64,000 nucleotides of DNA from NCBI RefSeq assembly GCF_000321225.1, contig NW_004451010.1:1207863-1271862 (forward strand), in the 5' to 3' direction. Every line of letters begins with the position of its first letter. The first letter of the stretch is position 1. The notes beneath the pieces were generated by a model. That model ran no database searches. It was not told the DNA's origin and saw only the letters and a list, made by a program, of their open reading frames with translations. The stretch comes from Odobenus rosmarus divergens. Taxonomy: Eukaryota > Chordata > Mammalia > Carnivora > Odobenidae. The position numbers and the translations under genes were made by a program. This document shows, piece after piece, positions 1 through 12,699 of the stretch.

Positions 1-92
1 TGATGTGGGGCTCGATCTCACCACCCTGAGATCACGACCTGAGCTGAAACCAAGAGTCAGATGCTCAAACGATTGTGCCACCCAGGTGCCCC
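1..92 (-). repeat. CAN-SINE, cut by the window edge
   Basis: Minus-strand tRNA-Lys-derived SINE; only the head remains, ending in the inverted head sequence ccacccaggtgcccc. The poly(A) side lies left of the window. Confidence 0.9.
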
Positions 93-261
93 TGGTTGCC
101 TCATTTTAATAACCCAATATAGATTGAAAATTATTTCATAGTCCACAGTCAGAATATCCTGACTTTCATTTTATGCTTCATCCCTTGATTACTAAATCTG
201 GACCAAAGTGTGTGGGGGATGTGTTTGTGATCTACATTTTTTACATGTGTTTTTTCCAAAG

Positions 262-515
262 GTAATAATGATAGCTCATGTTTGTTGAGTGTTTACTATG
301 TGCCAGACACAGTCCTAAGTACTTCACATGTATTTTTTATTTAATTTGAGCTACCCTTTTAGATAAGCATTTTGTGAATATTTTTATCCTCATCCTCATT
401 TTATATGGTGAAAACAGAGGCCAGGAAACTTGCATGAGGGGATACACAAAGTGTGAGTAGAGTTAGGGTGTGAGCCCACCCAGTCTGGCCCCAATGCTCA
501 CACTTGTAATCTTTG
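262..515 (-). repeat. MIR element
   Basis: Inverted MIR landmarks: tgagtgtttactatgtgcc, then tatcctcatcctcattttat and the region around gaggccaggaaacttgc. Confidence 0.7.
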
Positions 516-599
516 TACAAGACTGTCCCTTGGCTTTCAGTGGTAACTGTTCACTGTGTTTCATTACAAATGAAATTATTTAAAATCATTGTCTTTACC

Positions 600-1720
600 T
601 AGAAAGGTAGGATTTTACTGAGGCACCAGAGGCTGTCCTAGCTGTTAGGAATACAGCAGTGAAAAAAATAGGCAAAACCCTTGCCCTGCTAAAGCTTACA
701 TTCTAGAGGGGAGACAGTTCTGGGGCAGGAATATGCTTGGCACATTTAAGAGAACAGCAGGAATGTCATGATGGCTGGAGCAGAGTGAATAAGGGGACTA
801 GGGGATGAAGTTGGTCAGAGAGCTGATGAGGGTATATATTAGTCAGCTCTGCTAGGGTAATAAATGTCCTGCAAATCTCAGTAACATACAACAATGAATG
901 TTTATTTCTTCTAATGTTTTGTACTGTGATTATGAGTGGGCCGCTGCTTCAGGCCTTATTCTGGGACTCAGCCTGGAGAAGCAGCCCCTTTTTGACAGCC
1001 CCCACTTCCGTGGTGGAGTAAAAAGTGAGAGAGCTACCAGAACTGTGTAATGCCTCCTCCATCTTCTCCGTGGCTCGGGCATACTGTCCTTTCTGCTTAT
1101 ATTCCACAGGCCCAAGCAAGTCACATGGCCAGTCCCGCTAATGGGGGAGGAACGTCTTCTTCCTTGGCAGTGGGTGGGAACGTATGATCCTTGTGCAGGG
1201 AAGGGAGGTAAGAGTTGGGAATAAAATCATTGCGGACGAGTATATAATATGCCACAAGGGGGCAAGGTCATGTGTAAGGACGTGGGCTCTTACTCTGAAG
1301 GAGGGGGGAGCCATTGGATGGTTTTGAGCTGAGGAGTTACTTGACTTGATCTGACTCCCTATGGCCAGTGTAGTGAAGACTGCAGTGAGGAAAGAGCTGA
1401 AGCAGGGAATCCAGCTGGGAGACATTCGGTAGTCCAAGGGGGAGGTGAGTGTGGAACGGAAAAAGTGGTTGGATTCTGCATATGCTGTGTAAGCCAAGGT
1501 GATAGGATTTGCTGATGACTTGGATGTAGGGTCTGACAGAAAAAACAGGACCAAGGAGGACTTCAACAGGTTTTACCTAAGGACTTGAAAGCATGGGGTT
1601 GCTATTTATTGAGATGGGGATCCCAGGGAAAGAGCAGACTTGAAAGGGAAAGTCAAAAATTCAATTGAAGGCGTGTGAAGTTAGACTGTACAGTAGGCAG
1701 CAAACTCCAGAACTGGCACA
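600..1720 (-). repeat. L2 LINE fragments with a foreign block at about 840-1225
   Basis: Minus-strand L2 seen as 600-840 (ttacattctagaggggagac and following) and 1230-1720 (gagccattggatggttttga, gatttgctgatgacttggat). The block between begins tattagtcagctctgctagg and resembles a different old interspersed repeat that I cannot classify. Open frames here are not genes. Confidence 0.65.
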
Positions 1721-1839
1721 GTGTACATGCTAAAAAAAAAAAATGAATTAATGACTCCTTGGTGTCCCCTTTCCTTCTGCCATTCTTAGCTTATACATTT
1801 CCAGTCTGAACAAAAGTCTTTTGCTTAAGGTCTGTGGAA

Positions 1840-2365
1840 TCACCTGCAGGCATGCTGTTTTCATTTTCTATTGCTGCTCCAACAAATTACCAGAAATTCA
1901 GTGTCTCAACACAAATTCATTCTCTAATGGTTCTGTAGTTCAGAAGTCTGACATGGCTCTCACTGGGCTAAAAACCAAGCTGTCAGCAAGGTGTCAACAA
2001 GGCTGTGTTCCATTCTTTCTAGAGTTCTAAGGGAGAATCTGTTTCCTTGCCTTTTCGTACTCGAGGCCACCAACATTTCTTGGCTTGTGGGCCCTCTTCC
2101 TCCATCTTCAAACAACCCAACAACAGTGGGTTAGATCTTTCTCACAGAATATACTCTGACCTTCTCTTATTTCCACTTCCACTTTTTAAGGACCCTTGAG
2201 ATTACACTGGGGCCCACCGAGATAATATAGGATACACTCCCTATTTTATTTATGGTCAGCTGATTAGCAATTTTAATTTCATCTGCAACTTTAATTCCTG
2301 TTTGCTATATATGTTAACATATTCACAGTTTCCAAAGATTAGGAGGTGCTACATTGGTGTTCAGT
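1840..2365 (+). repeat. Old mammalian interspersed repeat, family not assigned
   Basis: Contains phrases recurring in many mammalian loci (caacaaattaccagaaattc, gggagaatctgtttccttgc, ggtcagctgattagcaattt). I recognise the repeat type but not its class with certainty. Confidence 0.55.
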
Positions 2366-3165
2366 TTGAATATATAGGTATCAATCTAACACAATCACCC
2401 CAAGAAATAGTCAAAGTAATCACATGTGCCCAGTTCTTTTCAAAGGCTGCTATAAAATGACTTGTGGGTAATCTGGTTCCATTTCCAAAATTCAGGGGAA
2501 AACAAAGTCCATTTTCCACCAGTACTTTGGAAAACAAAATTGGAATAAACATTAAATGTATGCTTCCTTATCAGAATAGCTCACTTACTATTTCCACAAA
2601 TATTAATCCCTGTGTCTAAAATGTTGACTAGTGACCGAGGAAAAAGGAAGACCATGTTGTTCTACAGGCTTTTAGAGGTCCGAATTATTCTTAATTAAAA
2701 GCACAGTATTTAAGTTGCTAGGCATCACAGATGTAAAAACTCATTAGCTGAGGTCAGCCTGGTGAATATAGTCTAAACTGAAAAGAAAATGATTACTTTG
2801 GGAGTAGCTACTTTACATTGTATTTGTGTTTCAGGCAAAATTTCATAGTTTATTTTAGTACCTTCAAATAATAGAAACCCTACCAATATCCTGTGTCTAG
2901 AAAATAAATCACTTTTAATTGAAGATATCTAGATCAAATGAATAATGTACTCTATGGAATTTCAATAAACCCACTTATTTATTCACCGTTTATTTTTTAT
3001 GCTGATTTTCTTTGAAAAAGCAAATCCCAAATGAAAGATGTTGCTTTAAAATTACAGGTCTTAATAAGATTTTTTTTCATAAAATCAATTGCATATTTCA
3101 TGCTGTGAATGTGCTATATTTTCCAAATCTTTTCCCTACTAAAAGGTCATACGAATTTTTCAGTA
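2366..3165. other. Intergenic, nothing recognised
   Basis: AT-rich sequence with no convincing exon, repeat or regulatory motif. Confidence 0.5.
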
Positions 3166-3181
3166 CAGATATCATTTTATT

Positions 3182-3384
3182 CATTTATTTATTTTATTTT
3201 TAAAGATTTATTTGAGAGAGAGAGTGTGGGGGTGGGGAGGAGAGGTGCAGAGGGGGAGAATCCCAAGTAGGCTCTGTGCCCAGCATGGAGCCGGACACGG
3301 GGCTTAGTCCCACCACCCTGAGATCATGACTGGAGCTGAAATCAAGAGGTGGATGCTTAACAGACTGAGCCACCCAGGCGCCCC
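3182..3384 (-). repeat. CAN-SINE with diverged target-site duplication
   Basis: Inverted SINE from its A/T-rich tail side to ccacccaggcgccc. Flanks cagatatcattttatt (3166-3181) and cagacatcactttatt (3385-3400) are an imperfect 16-bp duplication. Confidence 0.9.
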
Positions 3385-3400
3385 CAGACATCACTTTATT

Positions 3401-5040
3401 AAGATGTCTCTGAAATACTCACATTTTTCCTGTTCTCAACTCTTACTATTAAGAGCAGAAGAGATGCTTCATCTATCCCTAGAAAAGGGTTAGCCTCCTC
3501 CAGTAGCTTGTATTACATTTGGTTTTCAAAGCCACTATAATTGATTGAATTTCAAAACAGAATGTGGGAACTATAATACTGATAAATATTTAAGCATTCC
3601 ATTTAAATATTTTTGATATTAAAACCACTTATATTCTTTGTAAAATAATCCACCCATTCCAGAATATCTTTTTACTACCAGTGTACCAAAGGACCCATTT
3701 TTTACCTTCCTTGTTAGGAACAAAGGCATTAGGGAGTGATAAGAGAAGCAAGTGTTGAGTAGGTCCTCCATGTAACAGTTCAAAACCTGTGATGGCACGC
3801 CACTGATTCTGAGGACACTGCATTCAGAGCTGTCTCTGACCTGGTTCCAAACTAACTTCCAAGACTTGTTCATGACTGTATCTTTTTATGATGCTTCTAT
3901 TATTCAGGAGGGTAACTACTACAGGTGAAGGGATAGTGACCAGTGATAACTGACATAATGCAGCGATTTAAACGGTTATTAAGCTCCCTCTCTTCACTCT
4001 ATTCCACTGTAATCCACGACACCTGTTTACACATTCTCATTTGTTTCCTGTGTGGATGTGTGGCTTACACCCAGCCATGAGATTTTTAATTCTGAGAAGA
4101 CCTGTGGCACTGGCGCCTTCCCTTCACCTAGGGTCTTCCTTAGAAAGTATTCTCCAGTGTACTTCAATTAGCTGACCTTGTCTGGGTGGTCAGAATCCTC
4201 TTTTCTCTTCCTGAAGTATTTGTAAGCTCATCATGCTTGTGTCCCATTTTTTTAAAAAAGAGATTTAGAAAAAGATCCAGGACTAACATCTTGGGAGTCT
4301 GGTAGATGTGTCTCCAAGAACTGCTGCTTCCTGGTCGATCTCCACCAAGACCCTGACTAAGCTTTAAGATTCTCCTAGGTGCTTCAGCCTTCTTCCGACA
4401 AGTTCACAGCATCCACCCTCCAGAGATGAACTGTTTCCACAGTGCTTCCCATTAGTCTACTACTCTGGTTTCTCCCCTTCCAAACTACTTTTACCTCTTC
4501 CCAAGATTGGATATTTACTTACTTAAGTCCATGCTCTTGCTCTCCCATCACTCTGCCTTTGAAATTTCTCCTGAATTCCATGTCCTCCCCTCCATAGCCA
4601 CCCCTCGTTCAGGCCTTCAACATGTCCTCCCATACCAGTAGCTCCTAACTGTTTTGTGCCATGAACCCCTTTGGCAGCTTGGTGAAGCCCATGCATCAAA
4701 TAAAAAACATGAGCTTCTAAGGAGGCTGTTATCAAGCTCTTTTTTAAATTATGATACAATAATTCATGTGCTTGTTTATTAACCCATAAATAACAAGGCC
4801 TAGCCGTGGTTCTAATTACTACCTTGATTTTGAAGAAGTGATGAGCATAAATAATACATCTATAATATCCATAATGTATATGAAAAGAACCGTAATTTCT
4901 TTGGGTGATAGTCACATGCCCTGCAAATACTGCTGTGGTTTGTTACCAAATGCACGCATCTCAATTAGGGATTAGGCAAAAGAAACAGGTAATTTTTTTT
5001 CTATCCATGGATTCTCCTCCTCCCACCCCTTGACTAGGTT
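3401..5040. other. Intergenic, no gene recognised
   Basis: Short chance open frames only, including one of 130 codons on the minus strand (4523-4915) with no family resemblance. No repeat recognised with confidence. Confidence 0.5.
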
Positions 5041-5640
5041 ATGAATATTTAACTTGCCTCCCTGCCTCTGTTCCAACCAGAACGGTCACCCACAGGGCAG
5101 GCCTTCAGAGCTCTCTTTCTAAAATGCAGATCCTAACAAGTCACTTCCCTGTATACTGTGGAATATAATGTGGGTCCTGATTTTCCACAGTGGCATTCTC
5201 CTCCAGTAGTGTAGAAATGGAGCTCATCTGAAAAGCAAACTTTCCGGACCTACTGTGATTCTGCATGTTGGGGTGAGCCTAGGACGCTGCATGTTAAAAA
5301 TCACTACAAGGCAGTCTGGTACTAGTGGTCTGCAGATGAGACTTTGGCAAACAGGATAGGGTCCAAATGTGTAAGCATCACCTTGAACACCCTTCACGGT
5401 CTGCCTCACCACATCCTCCCTTGCAGTTCTAGTACAGCCTCACAGGATTACTATCATTCTCCAAACAGTCCCCATACCTTCCCATCTCCCTCTCTGGAGT
5501 CCCGTCCCCCCTGCCCCCCACCTCGCACACATTCCTCTGCTTGCTTAAATCCTACTCATTCCTCAAGGCTCATCTCCAATATGACCTTCTCTCTGAAGCC
5601 TCCCCAACTTTCTCACTCAGGCTGAAACAATCTTAGTTCA
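5040..5640 (+). repeat. L2 LINE fragments, split by an unassigned insert
   Basis: L2 3'-region wording such as ctcattcctcaaggctcatc and gaccttctctctgaagcctc. About 5150-5345 is unlike L2 and may be a separate old element. Confidence 0.6.
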
Positions 5641-6306
5641 CCCTGACACTTTCTAATCAAGTTGTATGTAAATATGCCAGGCCTCTGCAAAGGCAGGAGG
5701 CCTCAAACTCAAGAGCTTCCTGAACGATTGCTGTGAATTCATTCAGCATGCAGCATACACTGTGGAGAAGGAGAGAGAAATTACTGAGCAGCAGTTAGGC
5801 ACTGGCGGCCATCAGGAATCAGACAAGGCCCTTACTTTCAAAGATGTAATGTTCTCCCATTCATCTTCACTCTTCATCTACTCCAGCCCTTTTTTAACAG
5901 TCCTGAAGTCACCTCCCCAACTACGTTAGCCCATGCTAATCTTTTCTTCTTTGATCCTCTGTGCCAGAATCATGCTGTTTTCCTTCTCATCCATCCCTCC
6001 CTCCCTCCCTCCACCCATCATTTACCGAGCTCCTACCATTGCGCCACGATGCGCTAGACAATGCGCTGTACAACCTGTGAACGAGTCACAGTACCGGCCC
6101 TCACAGTTCTTAGACTGTCGTTAACTGCTCTCCTTGCTATTTTTGTCTCCTGGCTAGGCTGCACGTTCTTTGAAATCAGGGAAAGTTTTGTAGTTTTTTG
6201 CAGTCTTCACTGTGTCAAGCACATCGCTGGCCCAGGGAGCGTTCCAAACGCCTTTGGAAGAAGTAAAATATTTGTTTTCCAAGCCTCCTTTCCCATTCAG
6301 ACCTCC
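5641..6306. other. Intergenic sequence with a CCCT repeat and degraded L2/MIR wording
   Basis: A short (CCCT)n run lies at about 5993-6012. The part 6120-6260 resembles a worn L2 3' end. No exon recognised. Confidence 0.4.
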
Positions 6307-6312
6307 CCTTAC

Positions 6313-6450
6313 CTGATATTGCTAAGCTGGAGGAAAAAGAAGCCTCTTTGCCGTACCCTGGAGAAAGCTCCTCTGGGAGCTGGAGATGGAAGTTTGACTC
6401 TCCTCTCAGAAAAACAGGTCCCAAGAGCTCAAACGGCCCCTCCCCGGCAA
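6313..6450 (-). other. Possible noncoding first exon of a leftward transcript (DNAI3?)
   Basis: Directly after the promoter-like cluster, the minus strand reads about 140 bp without an ATG and then a consensus donor (atatcag|gtaagg, exon edge at 6313). This is the arrangement of a short 5' UTR exon. The exon start is approximate. No partner acceptor or coding exon could be identified in 1-6300. Confidence 0.35.
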
Positions 6451-6620
6451 GCTGTTGCTATGACACATCCGTTGCTAAGAGGAAAGAGGCGGCTCCTCTG
6501 CTGAGAGTGACAAAACACCACCACCAATAGAGTGTCCACTCTCTAGCCGCCTCTTCAAGAGCGCACTTATGATTGGCTGCCATGATGCTGACGTCACGCA
6601 ACGTGAGCAGCGGCGAGGTC
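6440..6620 (-). promoter_or_regulatory. Candidate promoter: RFX-like X-boxes, two CCAAT boxes and a CRE
   Basis: In about 150 bp there are GTTGCTATGACAC (6454-6466) and a second RFX half site GTTGCT (6471-6476), CCAAT at 6524-6528, an inverted CCAAT (ATTGG, 6572-6576) and a perfect CRE palindrome TGACGTCA (6589-6596). X-boxes bound by RFX factors are typical of ciliary genes. By conserved mammalian order the neighbour upstream of MCOLN3, transcribed away from it, is DNAI3 (WDR63), an axonemal dynein intermediate chain, which fits; no DNAI3 coding sequence was recognised, so the gene assignment is inferred. Confidence 0.5.
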
Positions 6621-7440
6621 CTGTTTTCTGCTAGCCAGAAAGGAGTTGTGCGATTCAGGTTCGTGTGTAAGAGGGCGGTGGCTTGCCTTGACCCCAGGAC
6701 CGACAGTCATGCCTCGCACCCAAAGATGCGACAGTGCAACAGTACCCAAAGATGAATCCTTCTAGGCTGTGGTCTCTAGCAGCAGGGAGTGAAGGATGAT
6801 AGGAAGATCGGGGGCTTGAAACCCCTTAGGCCAGCTTAGCTTACCCCATTTGCCATCTGGGGGCAGTCCCAGGAACCTGTCTGAGATTCCAGTGTGAAGG
6901 AGATAAAATCTGGCTTGATTGGGTGTCGTGGGTGTCCTGGAATTCTGATGTGTTACATTTTCCTCTTGCCAAAGTAATTTTTGTATAGTTTGACTCATAC
7001 TGGAAGTCTCAGGGGGAGGAGGATTAAATCCCTTAGTAACTCTGTGGTTCATTTTATCTGTGGTTATGGGTCCTATGGGATTCATACAGTGAAGCTCATC
7101 TCCCTGAACACTGTTTCTCCCTTTCCTTTAAAAAATAATTAAAATTGCCTAATTTGAAAGCTGGCAGAATTTAATAAAGTATGCACTGACTGCTGTAATG
7201 GGTCCAAATTAATTTTTTACACCCAATTTGAACAAAAATATTTAATTCAGAAGAGGCTTACAGAATCATGACATATTTAAGATACAGTCCTAAATAGCAT
7301 GACTTGACATGGTGTGCAGAAAGATCACATATATTCTTCAAAATTTCTGAAGAATTTGTGTTTGCAAAATGCAAATAAATTTTACTGAAGAAATCATTAA
7401 AAAAAAAAAAACTGTAAGGAGGACTTACCATTCTGACATT
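6621..7440. other. Right flank of the candidate promoter; no gene recognised
   Basis: GC content falls quickly after 6750. A rightward transcript from the same promoter is possible but has no visible support. Confidence 0.4.
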
Positions 7441-8230
7441 TTGGCAACCTTTTCCCAGGCTCTTCTACTCCCTGACACCGAAAGGTTAGTTTTCGCTGGG
7501 CTCAGTGCTGAGTCTTCTTTTCTTACTCTGCACCTTGCTGGTGGCATATTCAGTCCCTTTAGCTTTTTTTTTTTTTTTTTTTGGGGCCGGGTTTTTTTTT
7601 TTCCAGTCCCTTTAGCTTTAGCCATCCTGCAAAGCACATCAATGACTTCCATTTGTATATTTTCAGCCTCATACATCTCTTAAATTTCATTCAGACCTGA
7701 ATTTCCACTACCTACTGGATACTTCCAAATGCATGTCTCACTTAGTTCATGGTGTTTAATAGTTGCCAGATGAAGATATTGAATGAATAATTACTGTACC
7801 ACAGACATCACAGCTTAGCAGAGGCAAAAGTCAATTCGTTGTACTTCAGATATCTTTCAAATATTTTTTGGAAACTTTTTTCTTCCTTTATTTTCTACCT
7901 TAGGTGATAATACCCACTGTCCATTGGTCTGCAAAGCTAGAAGTCTGAGAGTCATCCCTGACTCCTACTGCTCACAGTGAACAGGTCACTAAGTCTTGTC
8001 ATTTTCCTTTCCTCAATTATCTCTCAAATAGTTAACCTCTTCTTAGCCACCCTCACTACCTCTGCCTTATCTCAAGAAGGCCTCATTTCTCACCTAGATG
8101 GTGGTAATAGTCTCTTGACTTGTTCTGTTTCCTCCTCTCTCATTTATTTGCCATGTTGCTACAGAGGGTTCTACAACAGAGATTCAATCTGGACATCAGC
8201 TTGCTTAAATATTTTCAATCTGGCATATGA
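7440..8230 (+). repeat. L2 LINE fragment carrying a tiny poly(A) insertion
   Basis: L2 wording throughout (ctgaatttccactacctact, gagagtcatccctgactcct). At 7567-7603 it is interrupted by a T-run/GGGGCCGGG/T-run insert flanked by a perfect 16-bp duplication (7551-7566, 7604-7619). The 83-codon minus-strand frame here is L2 antisense, not a gene. Confidence 0.65.
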
Positions 8231-8819
8231 AACCCAGTACAAATAGGGTTCTGAAAGATGCCTTAAGGATATCTAGGAGATAATGAGTTGTTTTTCTAAT
8301 CTCATTTCCTGTTCCTCGTTTTCCCCCCGTTCAACCCATGTGTTAGTCCAGTGCTTCTCAAGTAAAGCCCCTAAGAGCCGAGAGGCATAACGACACAGGG
8401 GTTGGTGATGATAGGCTGATGGTAAGAGAGTTACAGCTTAAAACAGACTTCTGAAACTCAGGCATATTCGTTTCATATAAAGAACTCATGAAGTTTTTGC
8501 ATTCTGCTTCACAGATGTATTCATGTTTATTTTCATTTTTAAAATGTCTAAAATCCCTACTCAATGTTGTATGTCAACCATATTCCAATAAAACTGGGGA
8601 AAATGTCTAAAATCACTATTTTTTAAAATTGACATGAAGTTGAATCAACGCAAAGAAGCCCCAGGCAGCTGGGACATGCTTGTCCCGTGGTTTCCCACAG
8701 CCCCTGGCATAGAGCTGCATAGGCCCAGGGACTTGTCCCAGGATGAGAGGCAGAGCCCTGCAGAACTCTCTGCTGCTCCCCCGATCTGCCATGCCCTTTA
8801 ATAACTGGGCATCTGTTCA

Positions 8820-9140
8820 TCCCACACCTCTACTTCTAGCTCTATGTCAATCGGTAGTGTAGTGCCTTTCTTCATCTCCGTTACCTGGTAAACTCCTGTT
8901 TATTTTTCAACACCCAGCTCAAATATCACCTTCTCTGCAAAGCCATGCAGGCACCCAACAGAATTAGTCACTCTTTTCTCTGTTTTTCCATTATAGCAAG
9001 TATGACACTGTGTTGCAATGACTTGTTTATACGGATATCTCCCCCAGTGGACTTCTGGGTGGAGATGGTGTCTCTTTCTTTCCTATCTCCATTGCTTAGC
9101 ACAGTATCTGACATGGGTATTTAGTAAAATATATGTGGAA
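8820..9140 (+). repeat. L2 LINE 3' fragment
   Basis: Landmarks include cccagctcaaatatcacctt, gtgttgcaatgacttgttta and the end-region phrase ttgcttagcacagtatctga. Confidence 0.6.
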
Positions 9141-11755
9141 TTATTTAATTGATTGACTACTCTTGAGAACCCATCTAGAAAAAGCTACCTAACAAAAGTG
9201 TCTTTGCATTCTTCCAAAGAATTTCCTTTTCTAATTTCATAATCCTTTGCAGTCAGATTTAAGGAAGTAAAGATTATGACCTTGTGATTTGGATGAGACA
9301 TCAAGACTTTTTGTCATCTTTTCTTTAGAGACACCTTAAGGGGATGACCATTGGAGGAATGAGTCATAAGTCATGATACCGAGAAAGTTAGAAATTAAAT
9401 GGAAAATGCTTAGTAATTTCTTCATGTTACAAATTTAAGTTACAAATGATTGACTGAACATCTGTTTCTCATGGGAGTGGTCAAAAATGAAACATCCCCA
9501 GGTGGCTAGTGAACACTTATATGCTCTTCCAGGGGATGCTGAATTAAATTTGCTTAAAATTTGAAGGTATTTAAAAATTAGTTTCAGTTTTACTAGTCAA
9601 GTGAAAATGTAATGAGTCAAGAATTTGTAGTTGAAAATACTTCTCTGATTATTTAAGGACATCTTGATAAGTTTCAGATTGGATTTATAGAAGGGTAATC
9701 TGACAAATTAGATATGAGGTGGCTCTTTACTAATTATTATTTTAGTGAATGACTCCCCCACCCCTTTTAAGAATTTTTTTTTTTTTTAAGAGTTAAGTTA
9801 GCTCAGAGACTAGGGACTGAGGACCCTAGGAGTCATTATGCTTTTTTTTTTTTTTTTTTGCCTGCGTCAGTATGCCTGGGAGGGAGAGAGAGTGGCAGAG
9901 AAGGAAGGGTCCTTGTTTGAACCCTAAACTGCTGGGATTCGACATGTTCAAAAAGTGCTTGAGAAAGCTATCACAACCTATTGAATGAGGAACTGAGGAG
10001 TACCCTAGTAGAATACTCAGCTTCTGAAATGAGAAAATAGAACAATCTGACCTGGAGACAAAGCTTTAGCTTTTGGAGGAGACGACCAATTGTGGCAATT
10101 TTCGAAAAAATGAGCTAAAACTTCAATAAGAAATTGGAATATATGCAACACTAAAATGAGGAGATAAGCATTTCTGATGACTTCTACACAGAATAGCTTG
10201 AGTCTAACGGGGACTAAAGAGGATTACCACCCGCTTCCCCCGCCACCGCCCCCATCAGAATTGCTGGTAGGCTGCGGGCAGCAGATGTTCCTGGAAGAAA
10301 CAATGCAGGAGCTGAGGAGGAAAATATGGGGCCATGTGGTCACAGAGTGGTCTTATTTGTAGGTATAGATGAGACTCCATTCTCTACACCCAGAAAGAGT
10401 TGGTGGTGGGGGAGTCTTTGGTGGTGATAGTCCTACAATATCAACGGGTATCAAGAGCTAGTGAAATATCAGTTCTAGATGTGTAATGATTATTACTCTT
10501 AAGCATTTTAAACATTTTTAAAAGTAGAATCATTCAAATAATACTGTCTTTAAAGTTAGAAAATTATGTTGGAGACTAAATTTGGCACTTTCTGGATGAG
10601 CGACATTAGACAAGCTATTAAACTCTATATCTCAGTTGTACCTCTGCAAAATCTGGGATGACAATGCTTTCTTCAGAGCCAAGCCAGATAAAGGTTGAGA
10701 GCAACTACATGGCTGCCATAGTGGGGCATTTCTCAAGAGATGAAACTTCACAGTAGTGAATTAGAAATAGGTTGTCAGTTAGTCCAGCTTCTCACAAGGG
10801 ACTTCTTCCCTACCAGAAGAGGGAGAAAATTGTTTCTTCTGTCCACCAAGAAGACAGCTTTAGATTTGAAATAAAATCTGTGTGGAATATTTTTGTCAAT
10901 GGTACAAATCACAAGGTTTGACCAAAAAGTAATGTTCCCATCTCTGAGTTCAGCCGGTTTGAATGTTTAAAATTTGAACGGTATAATATGCTCTCCAGAA
11001 GTTGTTTAGCTTGGAAAATTGTGTTTAATAAGTTATTTCTAATGTAAAGAAAAAGTATATATGTTTGTTAACAGAAATCAGTTTTTTCCTATTTCCATTA
11101 GATATACAGTGAATAAATCTTTAAAGAATATTATTAGTATGAAGGGATGCCTGTTCAGATTGCCCACACACCTTAATCTGTCCCTTCCCTTTGGCACTGC
11201 CATAAAAAGGCCAGCATAGTGACTCAAATATGGTGCATCCTCAACGAATAGTTGTTGAATCAGAATTAATCTTAAATTCCATTCAATTTATAGACATTGC
11301 CTCTGCCCTTTGGTGATGATTAAAGGTAGATTTGAATATTCAACGATCTGCTAGACATTTCTACTTGAATGTCTAATACAGGGTTATCTAAAGTGTGGCC
11401 CCTCAGATTACAGCTGGCCAGGAAATATTTGTTGCTAGTCCACTAGTCCATGAAAAATTTTCACCAACAAAAATTTTCTGCAATAAAAGTACAGAGACTA
11501 AAAGTACCTAAAAACTTTAGAGCACTTTGATGGAGTAACTACTTATGTTACATATGAACAAAATTGAAGTTTATATTTTAAATGTCTTTATTTCATTTTC
11601 TAGCAACTTATTTGTGCTGTGTATTATGGAAGTATCAGCCTGTGAGAGAAATGGAAACAAAAGCAAATTAAGTAGCCTCCAGCAGTCTGAGAAGCACTGA
11701 GTAGACATCTCAAACACACATTCGAAACCAACTCCTGATTCTCCCCACCAACATG
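9141..11755. other. Intergenic sequence; one MIR at about 10570-10690
   Basis: AT-rich DNA with T-runs at about 9775 and 9841 and a C-rich patch at 10230-10255. A worn plus-strand MIR is seen near 10570-10690. No exon or other element recognised. Confidence 0.45.
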
Positions 11756-11759
11756 CTGG

Positions 11760-12690
11760 TCCTGCAGTTGGCTTCCCCTCCATGGATGGCAGTTCCGTCT
11801 TTATGGCTGCACAGGCCAACATCTGTGAGTCATCCTTGACTCCTTTGCTTTCATCTTTCACCCTTTTAGGACATATTTTTAACACTGCAGCCAGAGGGAT
11901 ACACTTTTGAAACATAAGACAAATCATGCCAGTCCTCTGCTTAAAACCCTCCAATGGCTCCCACTTCATGCTACGTGAAAGCCAAAGTCCACACAATGGC
12001 CTATGAATGTGGTCCAGTATAAACTGGCCCCTATAGTTAACCTGTTTTCCTACTAGTCGTCCCTGCGGCTCCCACTGCTGCAGACACACTGGCCTCCCTG
12101 GGGTTGCTCAAACAGACCGGGCCCACGTCTGCTGTACATGGGCTGTTCCTGCTGCTGGAATACTTAAAGCAGATAGCTTTCAAGTTTTTGCTAAAATGTT
12201 AACTCTCAGTGAGGTCTATTTCCATCCTATTTAAAATGGCATCTTCTCAACATTGCTTATTCTCCTTTCTCTGATCTGTTTTTATTTTTTTTTAAAGATT
12301 TTATTTATTTATTTGACAGTGTGTGTGTGCAAGTGAGGGGAGGGGCAGAGGGAGAGGGAGAGACTCTCAAGCAGACTCCTGCACTGAGTGTGGAGTCCAT
12401 GGTGGGGGGTATGGGGGAGCAATATCTCATGGCTCTGAGATCAAGACCTGAGCTGAAACCAAGAGTCAAGGACTTAATGGACTGAGCCACCCAGGTGCTC
12501 CTGAGTTATTTTTTCCCCCCACAGCATTGATCACCTTCTAACATACTCTATAATTTACTTATTATGGTCATTGACTGTTTTTGTCCACTAAAATATAACT
12601 CTGCAAGGGCAGAAATTTTTGTTATTTTTTACTGCTGCATCCCCAGTGCCCAAATCTCTGCCTGGCATATAGATGATACACCCTATAATA
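11760..12690 (+). repeat. L2 LINE 3' half, interrupted by a CAN-SINE
   Basis: Good L2 match by eye: gtgagtcatccttgactcct, ttaaaaccctccaatggctc, acactggcctccctggggtt, and the terminal part with gcctggcatatagatgatac. A SINE splits it at about 12287-12501. Confidence 0.75.
12287..12501 (-). repeat. CAN-SINE nested in L2
   Basis: Runs from tttaaagattttatttattt to the inverted head ccacccaggtgctcc. Confidence 0.9.
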
Positions 12691-12699
12691 TTCAATAAA

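Noticed and set aside
7425..7676. Minus-strand 83-codon frame with a lysine-rich stretch, first suspected to be a DNAI3 exon or retrogene
   Set aside because: The lysines come from a T-run insertion, and the remainder reads as L2 in reverse.
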